Below the pieces are notes generated by a model. That model did not search any database and was not told the origin of the DNA. It worked only from the letters and a program-made list of their open reading frames with translations. DNA of 64,000 nucleotides from Paraphoma chrysanthemicola (Eukaryota > Ascomycota > Dothideomycetes > Pleosporales > Phaeosphaeriaceae): positions 558,001 to 622,000 of the forward strand of contig JAGMWG010000001.1 of the NCBI GenBank assembly GCA_020744225.1. The letters are read 5' to 3'. Positions 11,312 through 22,651 of this stretch are shown here, piece after piece. A program made the position numbers and the translations under genes. Positions within the stretch are counted from its first letter, which is position 1. The number at the start of each line of letters is the position of its first letter.

Positions 11312-12888
11312 TTACGCTGTGATCTTGAACCACTGATTGAACACCCCACTTGGATCATACTTTTTCTTCAGTGTCTTCAGCTTTGCAAGACTAGACCCAT
11401 AAATTGCTTCCAACGTCTCATCGCCATGCGCGAAGTTGATGTACCTGTTTGATTTAGCAGCTAGATCACGAATCATGAACGAGATCACTCACGTTGGGTT
11501 GCTCTTCGCGTCGCTCGTGTAGCTCCACAATGCCCTGACCTTCGCCCCGAAAGCTTCGGCCTCCGCATCAAGACTCGCATCAGTATACCAAGGGATCACA
11601 ATCGCTTGCGCAAAAGCCTCTTTGCGAAGCCGCTCGTTGAAGGCAGCTGAGCCTGCGGGCGCGGCGTTGGCCTTGGTGAGATTGTACCGTTCGATCAAAA
11701 CAGCTGAGTTCGGACCTTTTGCCTGGAACTCCTTATATAGCTCCCAGATCTCAGGCCACTTCTTTGCTTGCATGTTATTGATCGTCGTGCTGTACGCCGG
11801 CTTGCGATCTTCGCGGGCGCAGAATCCGTCATTCGCTGCGTTCCACCCTCCGTAAGGTGTCACGGCGCTGGTGTTGAGAACGGGTCCGAGGGCATAGAAC
11901 GGAGCAAAAGCGGCGCGACCGGTCTCTTCAGTACCTTTGCGTAGGAAGCCGGTGATAAGGATGGAGGGCTCATTGAGTGGTGGTCCGGAGCTAGTTAGTA
12001 CGAGATAGACCCTTTGCTCTGGCGTGAGAGGGAGGTCTTGCATCGTTTGTGCGACTTGTTCGAGCTTGTCTGGGGTGAAGAAGAGATTGTTGATCCATGC
12101 TGTGCGGTCTGTTTCTGTGGCTGGACTGGAATTGACAGTCACCGAGACAACAACGCCAAAGTTTGGTCCGGCGCCGCGCATGGCCCAAAAGAGATCAGGA
12201 TTTGAAGTCTTGGAGACATTGACGATCTCGCCACTGGCAAGGACAACTCGCAGCGAGATTATGTTGTCGACACCAAAGCCCACCTCACCCATGATATTTC
12301 CTGGAAGCATGAGCACATCATCCTACCACTTGAGATCGGACTTACCATAGCCACCACCTAAGAGTGCTCCGACAGCACCAACGCAGTTGCAGTTGCCAGT
12401 GATCACTAGAGCGCCCGCAGCATTGGCCGCAGGAATGACATCGCCAATGATCGCGCCGCCGCCGATTGTAGCTTGCTTCTTGTCTCCACTGAATGTCACC
12501 GCGTTGAGGCCGGACAAATTAATGAGCACACCCGTACTTCCAAGATTAAACGTCTTAGCCCAGCCATTACCACCATTTTGGGCGAGAAAATTGATCTTGT
12601 TCTTCGTGCAGTACTTCACCTGTTTCCAGTTAGTGCCCACATCGCTCTAAGTAGTTCTTAGAGTCATACCACTGTGGCAACATCCTTTTCGGTGGTAACG
12701 TTGACTACAACAGCGGGCATCGGAGCATTGTACAGGCTCCATCGGGCTCGAAGCTCGATGCTTGCCTTGGATCCGGCAGAGATAAGACCGTTGAGATCGG
12801 ACGTGATAGAGCCCTGGGTTAGCTCGGTCTGTCTGACAGCCAGGGCGGCAATTGCCGTAACAAAAGCCTGAAGAAGCAAGAAACGCAT
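11312..12888 (-). CDS. Secreted FAD-linked oxidase with BBE domain
   Basis: Four exons on the minus strand: 12888-12670, 12619-12346, 12300-11493 and 11444-11312, about 477 residues. MRFLLLQAFVTAIAALA is a signal peptide, so the enzyme is secreted. The fold is the PCMH-type FAD-binding domain (about 50-230), with the flavin loop AQNGGNGWAKTF, the cysteine segment GNCNCVGAVGALLGGGYG and the joined YGNIMGEVGFGVDNI. A berberine-bridge C-terminal domain ends in YDPSGVFNQWF. Relatives oxidise sugars, alcohols or alkaloid-like compounds and reduce oxygen. The position that often carries the His-linked flavin (GGH) is Asn here, while the Cys region is kept. A TATA-like TATAATATATT lies about 60 bases before the start. 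The substrate is unknown. Confidence 0.87.
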
Positions 12889-13665
12889 GGTGCACGATTG
12901 GTGAAGGAAATCGGTACCTGCGAAGATTTGCGCCTTGGAGAGCACGGAATATATTATACGTGCAACATCGCGGCTCGCTTAGCATGCACCGACACGTGGA
13001 GAGTAGTATCGTGCAGGGAATCTGAGGACAAGGTACGGAAAGTAGAGTCTGGATCGGAAATGAGGAAGCTGTGCATAGGGTGGATGTATCGAAGGCGCCA
13101 CTCCTGTGCTCCACTTGAACATAACGGGTCATCTTGTCTGAGCTAGGCACACAGTCCCTTATCGTACGACTGGGTGCCTTGGGCGAGTGAATCTCTTCTA
13201 CTATAGTCTGGTAATTACAGTCCTTGACCTAGGCCCCGATGTCTTACCGTGCGGGGATTAAATGCCAAAAATGTGAACGTTCCGTCCCCATACTTTGGTC
13301 GGGCCGCTCCACCCATGGGTGCACGTGCGCGACGAACCAATGAAGGAGGATCCGCTTGTACCTCGCATGCTTCATCATGGGTGGCACCGACCGGGCAATC
13401 CTCGTGGGCGAACACTTGGCACTTGGCACTTGACGGCGAACACGATGCGCAAAGCCGCGGGAGGTGTCCATCATTGGGTACTTGGTCCGTGGTCGATTGC
13501 TGCAGAATTTCAGGGATGACTTGATCGTGGTGAAGCTCCTCCCTGGAGAAAACTCCGGATGTATTGTCAAGATCTCTGTCCTTGTCTAGGTGCTCATGCA
13601 GCAAGTCAGGCACCAACGCATGTCGCCGCCCCGAGCGGCCGGCAAACTTGCCTTCGCGCTGGCTA
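12889..13665. other. Intergenic: oxidase promoter and receptor 3' flank
   Basis: About 780 bases. It contains the promoter side of the FAD oxidase and a short imperfect duplication of CTTGGCAC near 13418-13436. No gene is supported. Confidence 0.5.
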
Positions 13666-15000
13666 TCATGAAAGTGTCTGGTGGATAGTCACAGCCTTCG
13701 TGATTCCTTGCTCCGCAAATGTTGATCGAGGTCCAGTGTCTGAAGTGATTGACGAAGTCTGCTCAGGCTCGTACTGTGTAAGCTCCAGCTCGTCAATCTC
13801 CTTGTAGGGCTTCCTCGAGCTCCCGTAAAGTCCAAGACTGCCGCTATTTTTTGTCCCTGTCTGTTTCGAAGACCCGTATCCAGTTCCAGATGTCGTGGTT
13901 ATCTGTCTAGGACGGAAATGGAACCATATCGGACGGAGTGTAGGTAAACATGCGCATACTATCGCCAGCGACAGCTCAATGTTCGTCCAGAAGAAAACGG
14001 GCGCGGTGTAGTAGATGACGTCGTCTGGGTGTTTGATATACTCCTTTGCGATGGAATAGGTAGCAACCACTCGGGTGATGCTCACTGCGCATACCCTGTT
14101 TTGTCAGCTGGTATGTCGTGGCAGTGAGGGCATTTGCACTTACGCGGCACCAAGTGTGAGCATTAGAATAACCGCCAATTTCTTCTTGAGTTCCATCTTG
14201 ATACTCAATACCATTGGGATAGGAAGTACCAAGATCAAGATATCTGCAATAACATCTGTGAACTAATGAAAGATGAGCAAGACTCATGCATGCGAAAGTG
14301 AAGGGGCATCTTCAGGGTTCTTTCAACATACCAACAAGGCCAGAAACATCGGAACCGTCTGTACGCAGCTATTGCCATAATACGGTTCAATGAAGACCGT
14401 GATTGGGTAGCACGTGAAGAGATGCGATATGGTGAAGCTGATAGTCCAGCCAACCACGAATGCGAGGACAGCATATACGACGAGTTGGAACTTTCGAACG
14501 GCGAAGATATTCTTGTACATGACTAGTATGGACGACTTCACAAGTCCCAAGCCAACAATGGAGATCATGTTCAGAGCAAACTTGGTCTGTACAATAGTCA
14601 GCACTGGCCGCGTCTCTGGTATGCAAAGCTCACCTCTTCGAAGAAGATCAATCCAGGATCGTCCATGATGGGTTGGCCATTGGCATCTAGAGGCTGATGT
14701 TGGCCTAGATAGCCATGATATGCCGCTACACGCCTTCAGTGATTGTTATCTTGAGGTTCGCGGACACTCACTAGCTAATTGAAGCGTGCAGCAAGTCACA
14801 GATACGGCCTAATTCTTGTTAACTTGTACAGAAATATTTCAGGAACTACCTACGAGAGCAGCAATCGTCAAGTAGTCATCCCAAGCCAACCGTTTGGCGA
14901 GGACCTTTGCCCACACGCGTAGACAAACAAATACTAAAGGCAAAATCATGAAGATAATGGCCAAGCTCACCATCATCCCTTGGGTATAATTATGATTCAT
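13666..15000 (-). CDS. PTH11-like integral membrane (rhodopsin-domain) protein
   Basis: Six exons on the minus strand: 15000-14854, 14808-14772, 14725-14634, 14586-14332, 14262-14144 and 14095-13666, about 359 residues. The start MNHNYTQGMMVSLAII enters TM1. Typical landmarks follow: LAWDDYLTIAAL after TM1, CCTLQLATAYHGYLGQH, FALNMISIVGLGLVKSSIL, the Cys-containing loop near NSCVQT, FTDVIADILILVLPIP, and YTAPVFFWTNIELSLAIVCA before a long Ser/Thr-rich cytoplasmic tail. This is the fungal seven-helix 'rhodopsin domain-containing integral membrane protein' family, which includes PTH11-type receptors. It has no N-terminal CFEM domain. Sensing of a surface or metabolite cue is inferred. Exon 2 is only 37 bases, so the 5' exons are the least certain. 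Confidence 0.82.
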
Positions 15001-17706
15001 TGTGGCTGATGTGCAAATTGAAAGTCGTGAGAAGTATGCTGCAAGCCTCGCCAATCGAGTACCAGACCTTGAGGATATAACTACACGTACTGACCAGTAC
15101 CTGCCGTTGCATGCACCTGTATGGCCTTGGAATATCCATCAACATGGGTCAAAGGATACCTAGGTACTCCTAGACGTTTCCGAGCCATGCGCAACTGTGC
15201 TGAGGTTGCAGACACTTGCTGCCTCTGTTCTCTTTTTCTGCCAGGAACAGGGCTTGACACAAGGCGAGCCGCGTCGGACATGCTCTTGGCGTGCATGCGC
15301 TCGAGTCCGCCGACGTTGCGAAAGTGGTCCCGAACCCGGTCAGTCGCAACATATCTTTCACTAGGCAGAGCACAAGACCTGAGTGGTCAACAGCCCATCG
15401 ACCAAAGCCAGATAGCGGTTGTTATGCATGCAGAGATCCGGCCTCTGACCAGATGCCTAACAATGATTCCAGGGTCTGATTTCGGGAAAGGCCCAAAAGG
15501 ACGATATGACGCGGCATATTGTTCCTGATTCCGACCCAACGGTTTGGATCACGTTGGGGCACCTGGCATGTCATTCGCCAAGGTCCAGCAGTTTTCCATT
15601 CAGGCTTTCCCCCATCACACATCATGTCACTTCGGGGACTTCCTTTTCGCGGGTCAAGCGCCACTAGCGAATGGCGTTGCAGGCATCGGATCGTTTTCCG
15701 ACTTCAAATGTCGGGTCGTTGGCTATCACCGTAGCCAAGTGACTGCTCGGCCAGTCAATAGACGAAGTCTGCATTCGACCCAATGTGTCATGGCCGCTAT
15801 TTGCAAAAATGTGGCCGTATCGGAGCATTGGGTCATCGACAGCTGGAGGCTTGGGATTCACTCATCTCCTGGCATCGACGTAGAAAGTTGGCAGATATGT
15901 AACATCTTATTGATGTCAATCGCAGCCAGGTGTATGGATTTGATTGCGCGAATTTAATGTAATTTGCTGGCCTGTGAACGACTCCACGTTTGCGGGCATA
16001 CTGTGCAGTCTACTGTGTGTAGTGGGGGTTGATCATCGTCCGGCGAGGTTGACAATGGACAACGGTACCCTGCAGAATGTGCCATCGACCCTGCGTGGTA
16101 TGAACAGGGTAAAAGGGTGCCGAACACACCCTGCACGGCATCAGGCACACACGTGCGAAAGAGGCAGCTGCATCGGCTGCACGTCGGTATTGTGTAGGAA
16201 GGATGCATCCGATCTTACTGGACACGAAGCGGACTGCGAATTTATATAGCTGCTTTGACATTCATGAGCATGAAATGGAAGACATGTTGTGTCGCAAATA
16301 TGACGAAGTGAAAGTACGCGTGGAAAGGGGCCGAGAGCGGGTCACGCTAGCACAATCATTGGCTGCATTCGGCTCGCGTGGCGTGACATACTCCTACACT
16401 TTCAGACATGACTTCCATTCACCACAACGACGCGGTGCATGAGCGCCGCGTCTGCTTCCACATGTGAGAATTTCCAGGAAAGATAATGGCAAGAAGTACC
16501 CATCACCAAATATCGACATTATAGCACTGCGTGACTCGAGCGGTATCTTCGGCTGCACTCCCTGCCTCGACGGGAGGTTGTGAGCCAGGCCGCGTTAGAC
16601 AATGCCTGGAGAATGCGATAGCTTCTACGCTAAGATTTTTTCTCACAAAATCCGAGCCTACGGAGTATGGGCACCTGGTCGTGCGTCAGGGATGCGGCAA
16701 TTATACCACGTCCGAATGTTCGCGCCTCCAGTAATGTCCCGAGTAGCCATCCCGATCATCGTTTCTGCTAGCACGCTATCTCTTATATTGACAGCACGAC
16801 CATCAGTTCCACGTATTTTCTCATGGATCCAACTTTCATTGGTCGGGACACACGGTAAAAAGAAAAAATGGTACAGTTTTGGCGCGATTTGGCTGGTTAG
16901 TCGGCAAAAAGTGTCCCATTTTCTTCCATCCGGGTGGGGATATGGCAGAGGAAGCGGCCACAATGTGTTGAATGTTGAACACATTCTTGTTCGTAAGCTC
17001 AGACGCATTCGGCATTCTACCTCACAACGTTATTTGGGCTTTGTCATAAGGTCAGCTGATAACATACGACGCTTGATCCGCGTATTCGACGATCAGAGTC
17101 CTACGACAATGATGGAGTAAGAAAGAACTTCTGGGTGGCATTACATACATGAAAGCGGCATGTGATTCTAGTTCTGACGAGAGAAAGGATATCGAGGACG
17201 GTTGAGGTATGCGCAGCGATCAGGTATGATCTCAAGGGAACCTAGTTTGTCGACCGCATCCCATGACCAAGACCTGATGACTCTGTCATCAAGGACAGTA
17301 AAAATTTTGCCTGAAGAACTGTCCAAGACTTGCACGACATCCAACCGCTGTATGTACAAGATACAATGTTATGACACTGTATGTGGTGTGTCTCCCGCAC
17401 GTGATGCTCTTCACGTGATGTCATTTGCGGCTTGAGCTTTCCGAGGTCTCGGCTGCGACCTTGGGAACGCATCCAACCTGCACTCGACGACCGATCAGGC
17501 CTTTTGAGTTTCGCTTTCCTTTTGGATACGCTGTCTGCGATCACCATAGGATTGGCCACAACACTTGTAGCACACATCATTCTCGAGAAATTCCAACATT
17601 TAAGAGTGGAACAACCATATCCTGTAATCCACTCTCGGGGATACTTGATCAAAATTCTATCACTGTGCCTTCTATCATACGTTCCAGGAAGGGTACATAT
17701 CTCGAC
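15001..17706. other. 2.7-kb gene-poor region
   Basis: Both strands carry only short or compositionally odd ORFs, for example at 15121-15528 and 16602-17120 (+). None has a recognisable domain, signal peptide or convincing splice pattern. Two direct copies of CACGTGATG lie at 17398-17406 and 17412-17420, about 290-310 bases before the hydrolase start. No transposon ends were identified. Confidence 0.5.
17398..17420. promoter_or_regulatory. Paired CACGTGATG motifs
   Basis: Two identical nonamers containing the bHLH-type core CACGTG start 14 bases apart upstream of the hydrolase gene. CACGTGA is the Cbf1-type binding core in fungi. Function here is inferred from spacing and position only. Confidence 0.35.
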
Positions 17707-18597
17707 ATGTCTCAATTTCTCTCTCCCATCCGCAACAAACTTCTCGCGACCTTTGTCCGCCAAATCGCCGGCTTCGGGGTCCTCTCCTCCCCTGCTTCAA
17801 CACACCACGATAAAGTCCTCCAAATTCCCTCTCGCGACACAGAGCGCACTATCAAAGTGCACGTATACACCTGTGCAAGCCCAAATACTCCCGCACCGGT
17901 CCTAATCAACTTCCACGGCAGCGGCTTCGTCATCCCCATGCATGGCACCGACGACGAATTCGCATTGCGCATCGCCAAGGATACCCAATACACCGTTCTA
18001 GACGTGCAATACCGTCTCGCACCCGAGCATCCATTCCCAGCCGGCGTGCAGGACGCAGAAGACGTAGTGCGGTATGTGCTTTCACAGCCCAACGAGTACG
18101 ACGAGACGCGCATCGCCGTGAGTGGATTCAGTGCAGGTGGGAACTTCGCACTAGGTTTAAGTGGCCACAGTTTCCCAAACAATGTCTTTAGGCACGTCGT
18201 TGCGTTCTACCCACCCATCAACCTCGCACAGAATCCTGGAACGAAAATTGCACCGGACACCTCTGGTCGACCAATACCCGTTTGGCTGGCGGGCATATTT
18301 GATGATTGTTATTGTCCAGCGCCAGTGAGGCGAGATCAGCCATTGGTTTCACCTGGCTTCATCAAAGCGGACCAGTTTCCAGACAGTGTGGTGGTGATTA
18401 CTTGTGCGCAGGACGGGCTGGCGGTGGAAGCAGAGGAGCTTGTTGCGAGGTTGAGGGAAGTGAATGGAAAGAGGGTTGTGCATGAAAGAATGGAGGAGTG
18501 TGGACACGCGTGGGATAAAGAGTGCAAACCAGGGACGGTTCAGGAGGAGAGGAAGCAAAGGGCATACGATTTAGTGGTCGAGGTGTTGGCGAAGTGA
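17707..18597 (+). CDS. Alpha/beta-hydrolase (esterase/lipase, HSL-like)
   Basis: Single exon, 296 residues from the first in-frame ATG at 17707; the frame is open upstream to 17425 but has no ATG there. The oxyanion-hole motif is HGSGF (70-74), a variant of HGGG. The nucleophile elbow is GFSAGGN with Ser142. The likely acid is Asp236 (CAQDGL) and the likely base is His267 (CGHAWD), so the catalytic triad is complete. YRLAPEHPFPAG is the conserved segment of the hormone-sensitive-lipase-like group (alpha/beta-hydrolase fold-3). It should hydrolyse short-chain esters. No clear signal peptide is seen, so it is probably cytosolic. The natural substrate is unknown. Confidence 0.88.
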   Translation: MSQFLSPIRNKLLATFVRQIAGFGVLSSPASTHHDKVLQIPSRDTERTIKVHVYTCASPNTPAPVLINFHGSGFVIPMHGTDDEFALRIAKDTQYTVLDVQYRLAPEHPFPAGVQDAEDVVRYVLSQPNEYDETRIAVSGFSAGGNFALGLSGHSFPNNVFRHVVAFYPPINLAQNPGTKIAPDTSGRPIPVWLAGIFDDCYCPAPVRRDQPLVSPGFIKADQFPDSVVVITCAQDGLAVEAEELVARLREVNGKRVVHERMEECGHAWDKECKPGTVQEERKQRAYDLVVEVLAK

Positions 18598-18931
18598 ACA
18601 TCATGACGATGAGACTGATGTAGAGCTATATTAGGATGGCGGAACTTCTGCAATGACGGGTTGCGAAACAAACTGGCAACCCCACCTCCTGTTCAGCGAA
18701 CTGTCAAGTAATGACGGGTCATTTTTGAGGGATGCATGTGGTGTGAGTGTGCTTGCACGGCGCGTTTGTAGCTAAAGGGTGGTCTGGGTGCGAGTACGAA
18801 AGTCACCGTGAGAAGATGTACGCATCGCGCACATAGTTTTTACGATTCCTTTTTCGATACTACTGCATCCCATTCTGAATGCTTTTGTGCTCACTTCAGC
18901 AGAGTCAAGTAAATTCGTTGGATATTCATGC
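18598..18931. other. Intergenic, convergent 3' ends
   Basis: About 330 bases between converging genes, presumably carrying both terminators/polyA signals. No other feature is seen. Confidence 0.5.
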
Positions 18932-19759
18932 TTATATCTTTGCCTTCGCCGGCGCGGTCACCCTCTTCCCATGCACATAACAGATGCCCCTGATCTTCTC
19001 CGCTGCCTCACCCCAAAGCTCATTCCTCAGCAAACTGTACACCCCCATCTTGCTCTTCCCCTGTATACTTCTCGCCTTCTTCAGCGCCACCTCCAGCATC
19101 TCCTTGGGATCCGCAACTTCATCCACGATCCCATCCTCAAGCGCCTCCTTGCCAGTCCACTTATGTGCTTCTAGTAGCATTTTACGCGCTATTTGGGGGC
19201 GAAGTTTGAGACGAGGGAGGAAGCCAATTCCGGGGAAGTGCAGGCCGAGATTAACGGGGGGCAATGAGAAGAAGCCGCGTTTCGAGTTCATGATGCGGTA
19301 GTCGTGGGAAAGGGCGAAGGGGCAGGCACCGCCGAATGTATGGCCGGTGAGTAGAGCTATGGTGGGAAATGGGTAGTCGAGGAGAGTTGCGAGTAGCTTT
19401 GCCACGTCAGTCCTGCATTAAGTGACGCTTGTTGAGGATCATCGTAGCGCAGCTTGTTCAATCTAGGTACTTTCAAGACAGAATCCACGTACTGGGAAGA
19501 ATCCATCGCTGTTCGCAAAGGGGTTTGTATCGGATTCATCAAGTTCAAGCCCGGTGCACCAAAACTTTTCGTCATTGCCTCTTGTGATCACACATCCCTC
19601 TGAGTCCGGTCCAAGCTCGACTTCAATGTCTCGCAGGGCTCTTATAATTTCTTGTGCAAACCGTACATTCAACCGGTTCTCTGGCGCCTTTTGCATGGTA
19701 ATGACGAAAACGCGATCATATCGGTCGACGCGCAAATCCTTGTACGGTCCCAGCGCCAT
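18932..19759 (-). CDS. Peroxisomal enoyl-CoA hydratase/isomerase family protein
   Basis: Two exons on the minus strand, 19759-19493 and 19396-18932, about 243 residues. The join FFP/LLATLLDYPFP relies on an AAAG acceptor; the earlier CAG acceptor would give a stop. The crotonase fold is visible: ENRLNVRFAQEI, GNDEKFWCTGLELDE (first oxyanion-hole strand), TIALLTGHTFGGACPFALSHDYRIM (second oxyanion element) and PPVNLGLHFPG. It resembles fungal delta3,delta2-enoyl-CoA isomerases, which process unsaturated fatty acids for beta-oxidation. The C-terminus is AKI, a variant PTS1 known from the Candida tropicalis multifunctional beta-oxidation enzyme, so a peroxisomal location is likely. Isomerase versus hydratase cannot be decided here. 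Confidence 0.85.
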
Positions 19760-20141
19760 TGTGTGTGATTGGGAAAGGAGCGGAGTAGCGACTGCTGTAT
19801 CGACGTTGAAAGTAATGCAACTGACACTTGACGAAAATGGTCAATGCCGTTTTGCATGCGCAGCAATCGCTCACACGTCGCTTCGATGACGTTGAGGTGT
19901 CTGGCGTGTTCCCCAACGTCGGGTGCTGGAGCCTCGGCACGCGGCTGCGGAGAATGTGGGGAAACACCCTGTCATCCTGCACGGCAAACTTCGGTAATTT
20001 CTGGCAGGACGAACTGTGCCTGACTCGCAGCGCCGGAGACACACTATACCTGCCGAGGCCCATCAAGTGAGGCTGAAGAACGCAAGTTTGGCATACAGAT
20101 GCTTGAACCTGGTCTGAGGCTCCCTACCATGCATGCCTAGT
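19760..20141. other. Intergenic spacer
   Basis: About 380 bases between two minus-strand genes, presumably the isomerase promoter and the 3' flank of the regulator. Nothing else is seen. Confidence 0.5.
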
Positions 20142-22298
20142 TTACCACCCTAGTGCTTGGTCCCAGTCGACTGTCAACCAGTTGCCCATGCCATATGGCC
20201 CAAACCATTCTTGCGGTTGAAGTAGCGTTGGCTCAAGCGATGCTCCTGCAGTAATGTTGTTGTTCATCATGTGCTGCTGCATAGCTGCATTGGTTGCCAT
20301 ATCGAGATCCATAGGCTGATTGTTTGGTGTCCTCAAGCCTTGAAGTATACCCGCCATCTCCAGCTCTCGTGGAGCAATAGGTGCAACTTGCGGTACTCTC
20401 TGGTGTATCGGATGCCACATGCGGCACAGGTCTGGTCCAAAGTCCGAGAAGAACTGCGCAGTCGTGTTTGGAAAGTTGGCCTCAGAAAATTGTCCAATGT
20501 GTGGTCGCTGCGTCAGCTTCTCGCGCACATCCATCAAATGTTTCAGACTGCCAATTGCGGTTGGCCACCTCTTACTGAGCTCTTCGAGAGCTCTGGCCAT
20601 GATATCAAGGTTCTCTTCAGCCAAGTGTGCCATGTCTGAATATCGATAGCATGATAGTTGGGCCATACCAGCGGTGAGACAATAGAACGTGAAGATAGGA
20701 CCAAGGTAACGAAGTTCGTCTCTTGCCATGAAGTCTTCAAATATGCCAGCAACATATGACGAGGCGAGCAGGGATGCAGTAGATGGGGCGAGCTTGGGAT
20801 CGGTTGGACGATTCAAAATGACAAGTGTGATGAAGTACTGAACGTGGATCTGGCGCGCCTCAAAATTGTATGGTCGAAGAGGTCGCCCTTCGATGGGCCT
20901 ACAAAGCTGTAGTTGCTCGGGGAGTGTTTTGACCCATCTAAATAGCCTGTCTTCAAGCGATTTTCTGTGTTCTTGTAGTCCATGTTTGCGTAAATAGCTC
21001 TGCGTGAGGTCCCCTACATTTAACGTTAGATATCGATGTCTTCACCGTCTCCCTTATATAGGCAGTATAAACTGACCAAGAATGCATGAGATTCCCACAT
21101 ATGACGTGAACAACTCAGCTGCAGACGTAGCACCGTCGAAGTCTATCAAGGAGATTGGTGAAACATCTGCAAGCTTGAGATCGATAGCCCGAGGCCTTCC
21201 GTGGCCGGCGTTGATGAGACTATCGCGAACTACTAGGGACCACCAGATCCGCCGTCGTAGTCCTGCATCTGGCTTTCCGATCGGCTCCCTGTGGAGGCCG
21301 ACTTGATGTGCCAACCCAACACACACTCTCAGCCAAAAGCTGGATGTATCTAGCGAGATTTGCTCGGGCCCTTGAGGGTTCCACCAGTGTAGCAAACATG
21401 CTGCCGCGATGGTGATGATTGGATCTTCCTCCGCGCTCATCCAGAAGAGGACTCTGGCCTTCTTGTAGAAGTCCTCAGATGTGTAGTTGGGTACTGGGGC
21501 GCTCACTCTGCTCCCAGCCAGGAACATAGCATGCTGAAGGAGAAGCGATACCTTGCCAGGCCTTCGATCATAAATCCAGCTTCGCTCTACAACCGGCGTC
21601 CAAGGGTAACATCGTGTCCAAAAGGCATCGTATAAACTCTCTCGAATGGCTCGTGGTGGTAGATCGGTGACGCGCTGCACCCGCAAGATTTCGATGTCAC
21701 TTTCTGAGAGACGGTGAGGTACCTTTTCGGGTGCGGCATCATCGTTGACTGGCACGTCACCACGGAGATATTCCAAGCGTCCGAGGTAGCTGACGCTTTT
21801 GGAGGGCTTGTAGGAAGATTCTGTCATAGTCGAAGGTATACTGTGATGTGTTGTCGGGAAAACCGGGTTAGGCTGGCGTTCCAAGGATGGAGAGTCTTGC
21901 AGACTCGCGGTGGTGGACATCCGTCTACCGAGCTCGCTTTCGGACTTGAGACTTTGGTCGCGAACATACCTCGGTGCGTTTGATGCGTAGGACTGACCGT
22001 TACTTTCTGATGCACCTGCATCAATAGATCCTGTCGTCGAGAACGCAGTTTGGCTGCCTTCTGGAATCGACTGGTCGCCATGCTGGGTCTTCACTCGACT
22101 TTGGTCTGTTGGTGGAGAGGGGCTGAACGTGAACCTCTTCCTTTTCCTTTCTCGTGGCACACACTCGTACCCGTCTCTCTGACACGGCGTACATATACCT
22201 CCATCTACCTCGTCGATGTCGCATCGAACCTTTTTCTTGTGGCATATGACGCATGCCTTAACCGTTCGACGCGCGCGTCCGTCTTTGTCTTTGGGCAT
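20142..22298 (-). CDS. Zn2Cys6 transcription factor
   Basis: Two exons on the minus strand, 22298-21077 and 21013-20142, about 697 residues. The N-terminus carries the binuclear zinc cluster: Cys16, 19, 26, 36, 39 and 46, in KACVICHKKKVRC and ICTPCQRDGYEC. A basic stretch RERKRKR follows and may act as nuclear signal. Then comes a Ser/Pro/Gln-rich linker. The fungal-specific TF domain (middle homology region) covers about 240-560, with YLGRLEYLRGDVPVND, DAFWTRCYPWTPVV and CVGLAHQVGLHREP. The last residues (EWFGPYGMGNWLTVDWD) are acidic/aromatic, like an activation segment. The layout recalls cutinase/fatty-acid regulators of the CTF1/Far type, but the target genes are not shown. It lies next to the peroxisomal isomerase gene. 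Confidence 0.9.
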
Positions 22299-22651
22299 CT
22301 TCTCTCACCATGCCTATGTGTGCCGTGCATGGAGAATCATCATCCTGGGAAGGGACCGATTTGACGCCTAACAATTAGATTTCGGACGAAAAAATGGGGT
22401 TCAAGCGGAATAGATGCAGCGGTCGCGTGTTTGGCAAAGGTGCAGGGTCGACTCGTTGCGAATGCGGGTTGCGGGGATCGCGTTCCCGCACTGACGGGTC
22501 CCAGCCACAGGAAGGAAGCATGGAACCGATGACTCCTGCATTCGACAACAGAACATCACTCCGGCTTAAGCTTCATGACAGGAAGGTGGGGCACAACATG
22601 GCCTCTTTATCTTGACACTGAACTCATATTCTTATGTCAATATGCCTTTGA
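22299..22651. promoter_or_regulatory. Upstream region of the Zn2Cys6 gene
   Basis: About 350 bases before the regulator start. No clear TATA box or operator is seen. Confidence 0.4.

Noticed and set aside
16602..17120. 172-codon open frame on plus
   Set aside because: About one such frame is expected by chance in this window; no domain, signal peptide or good start context.
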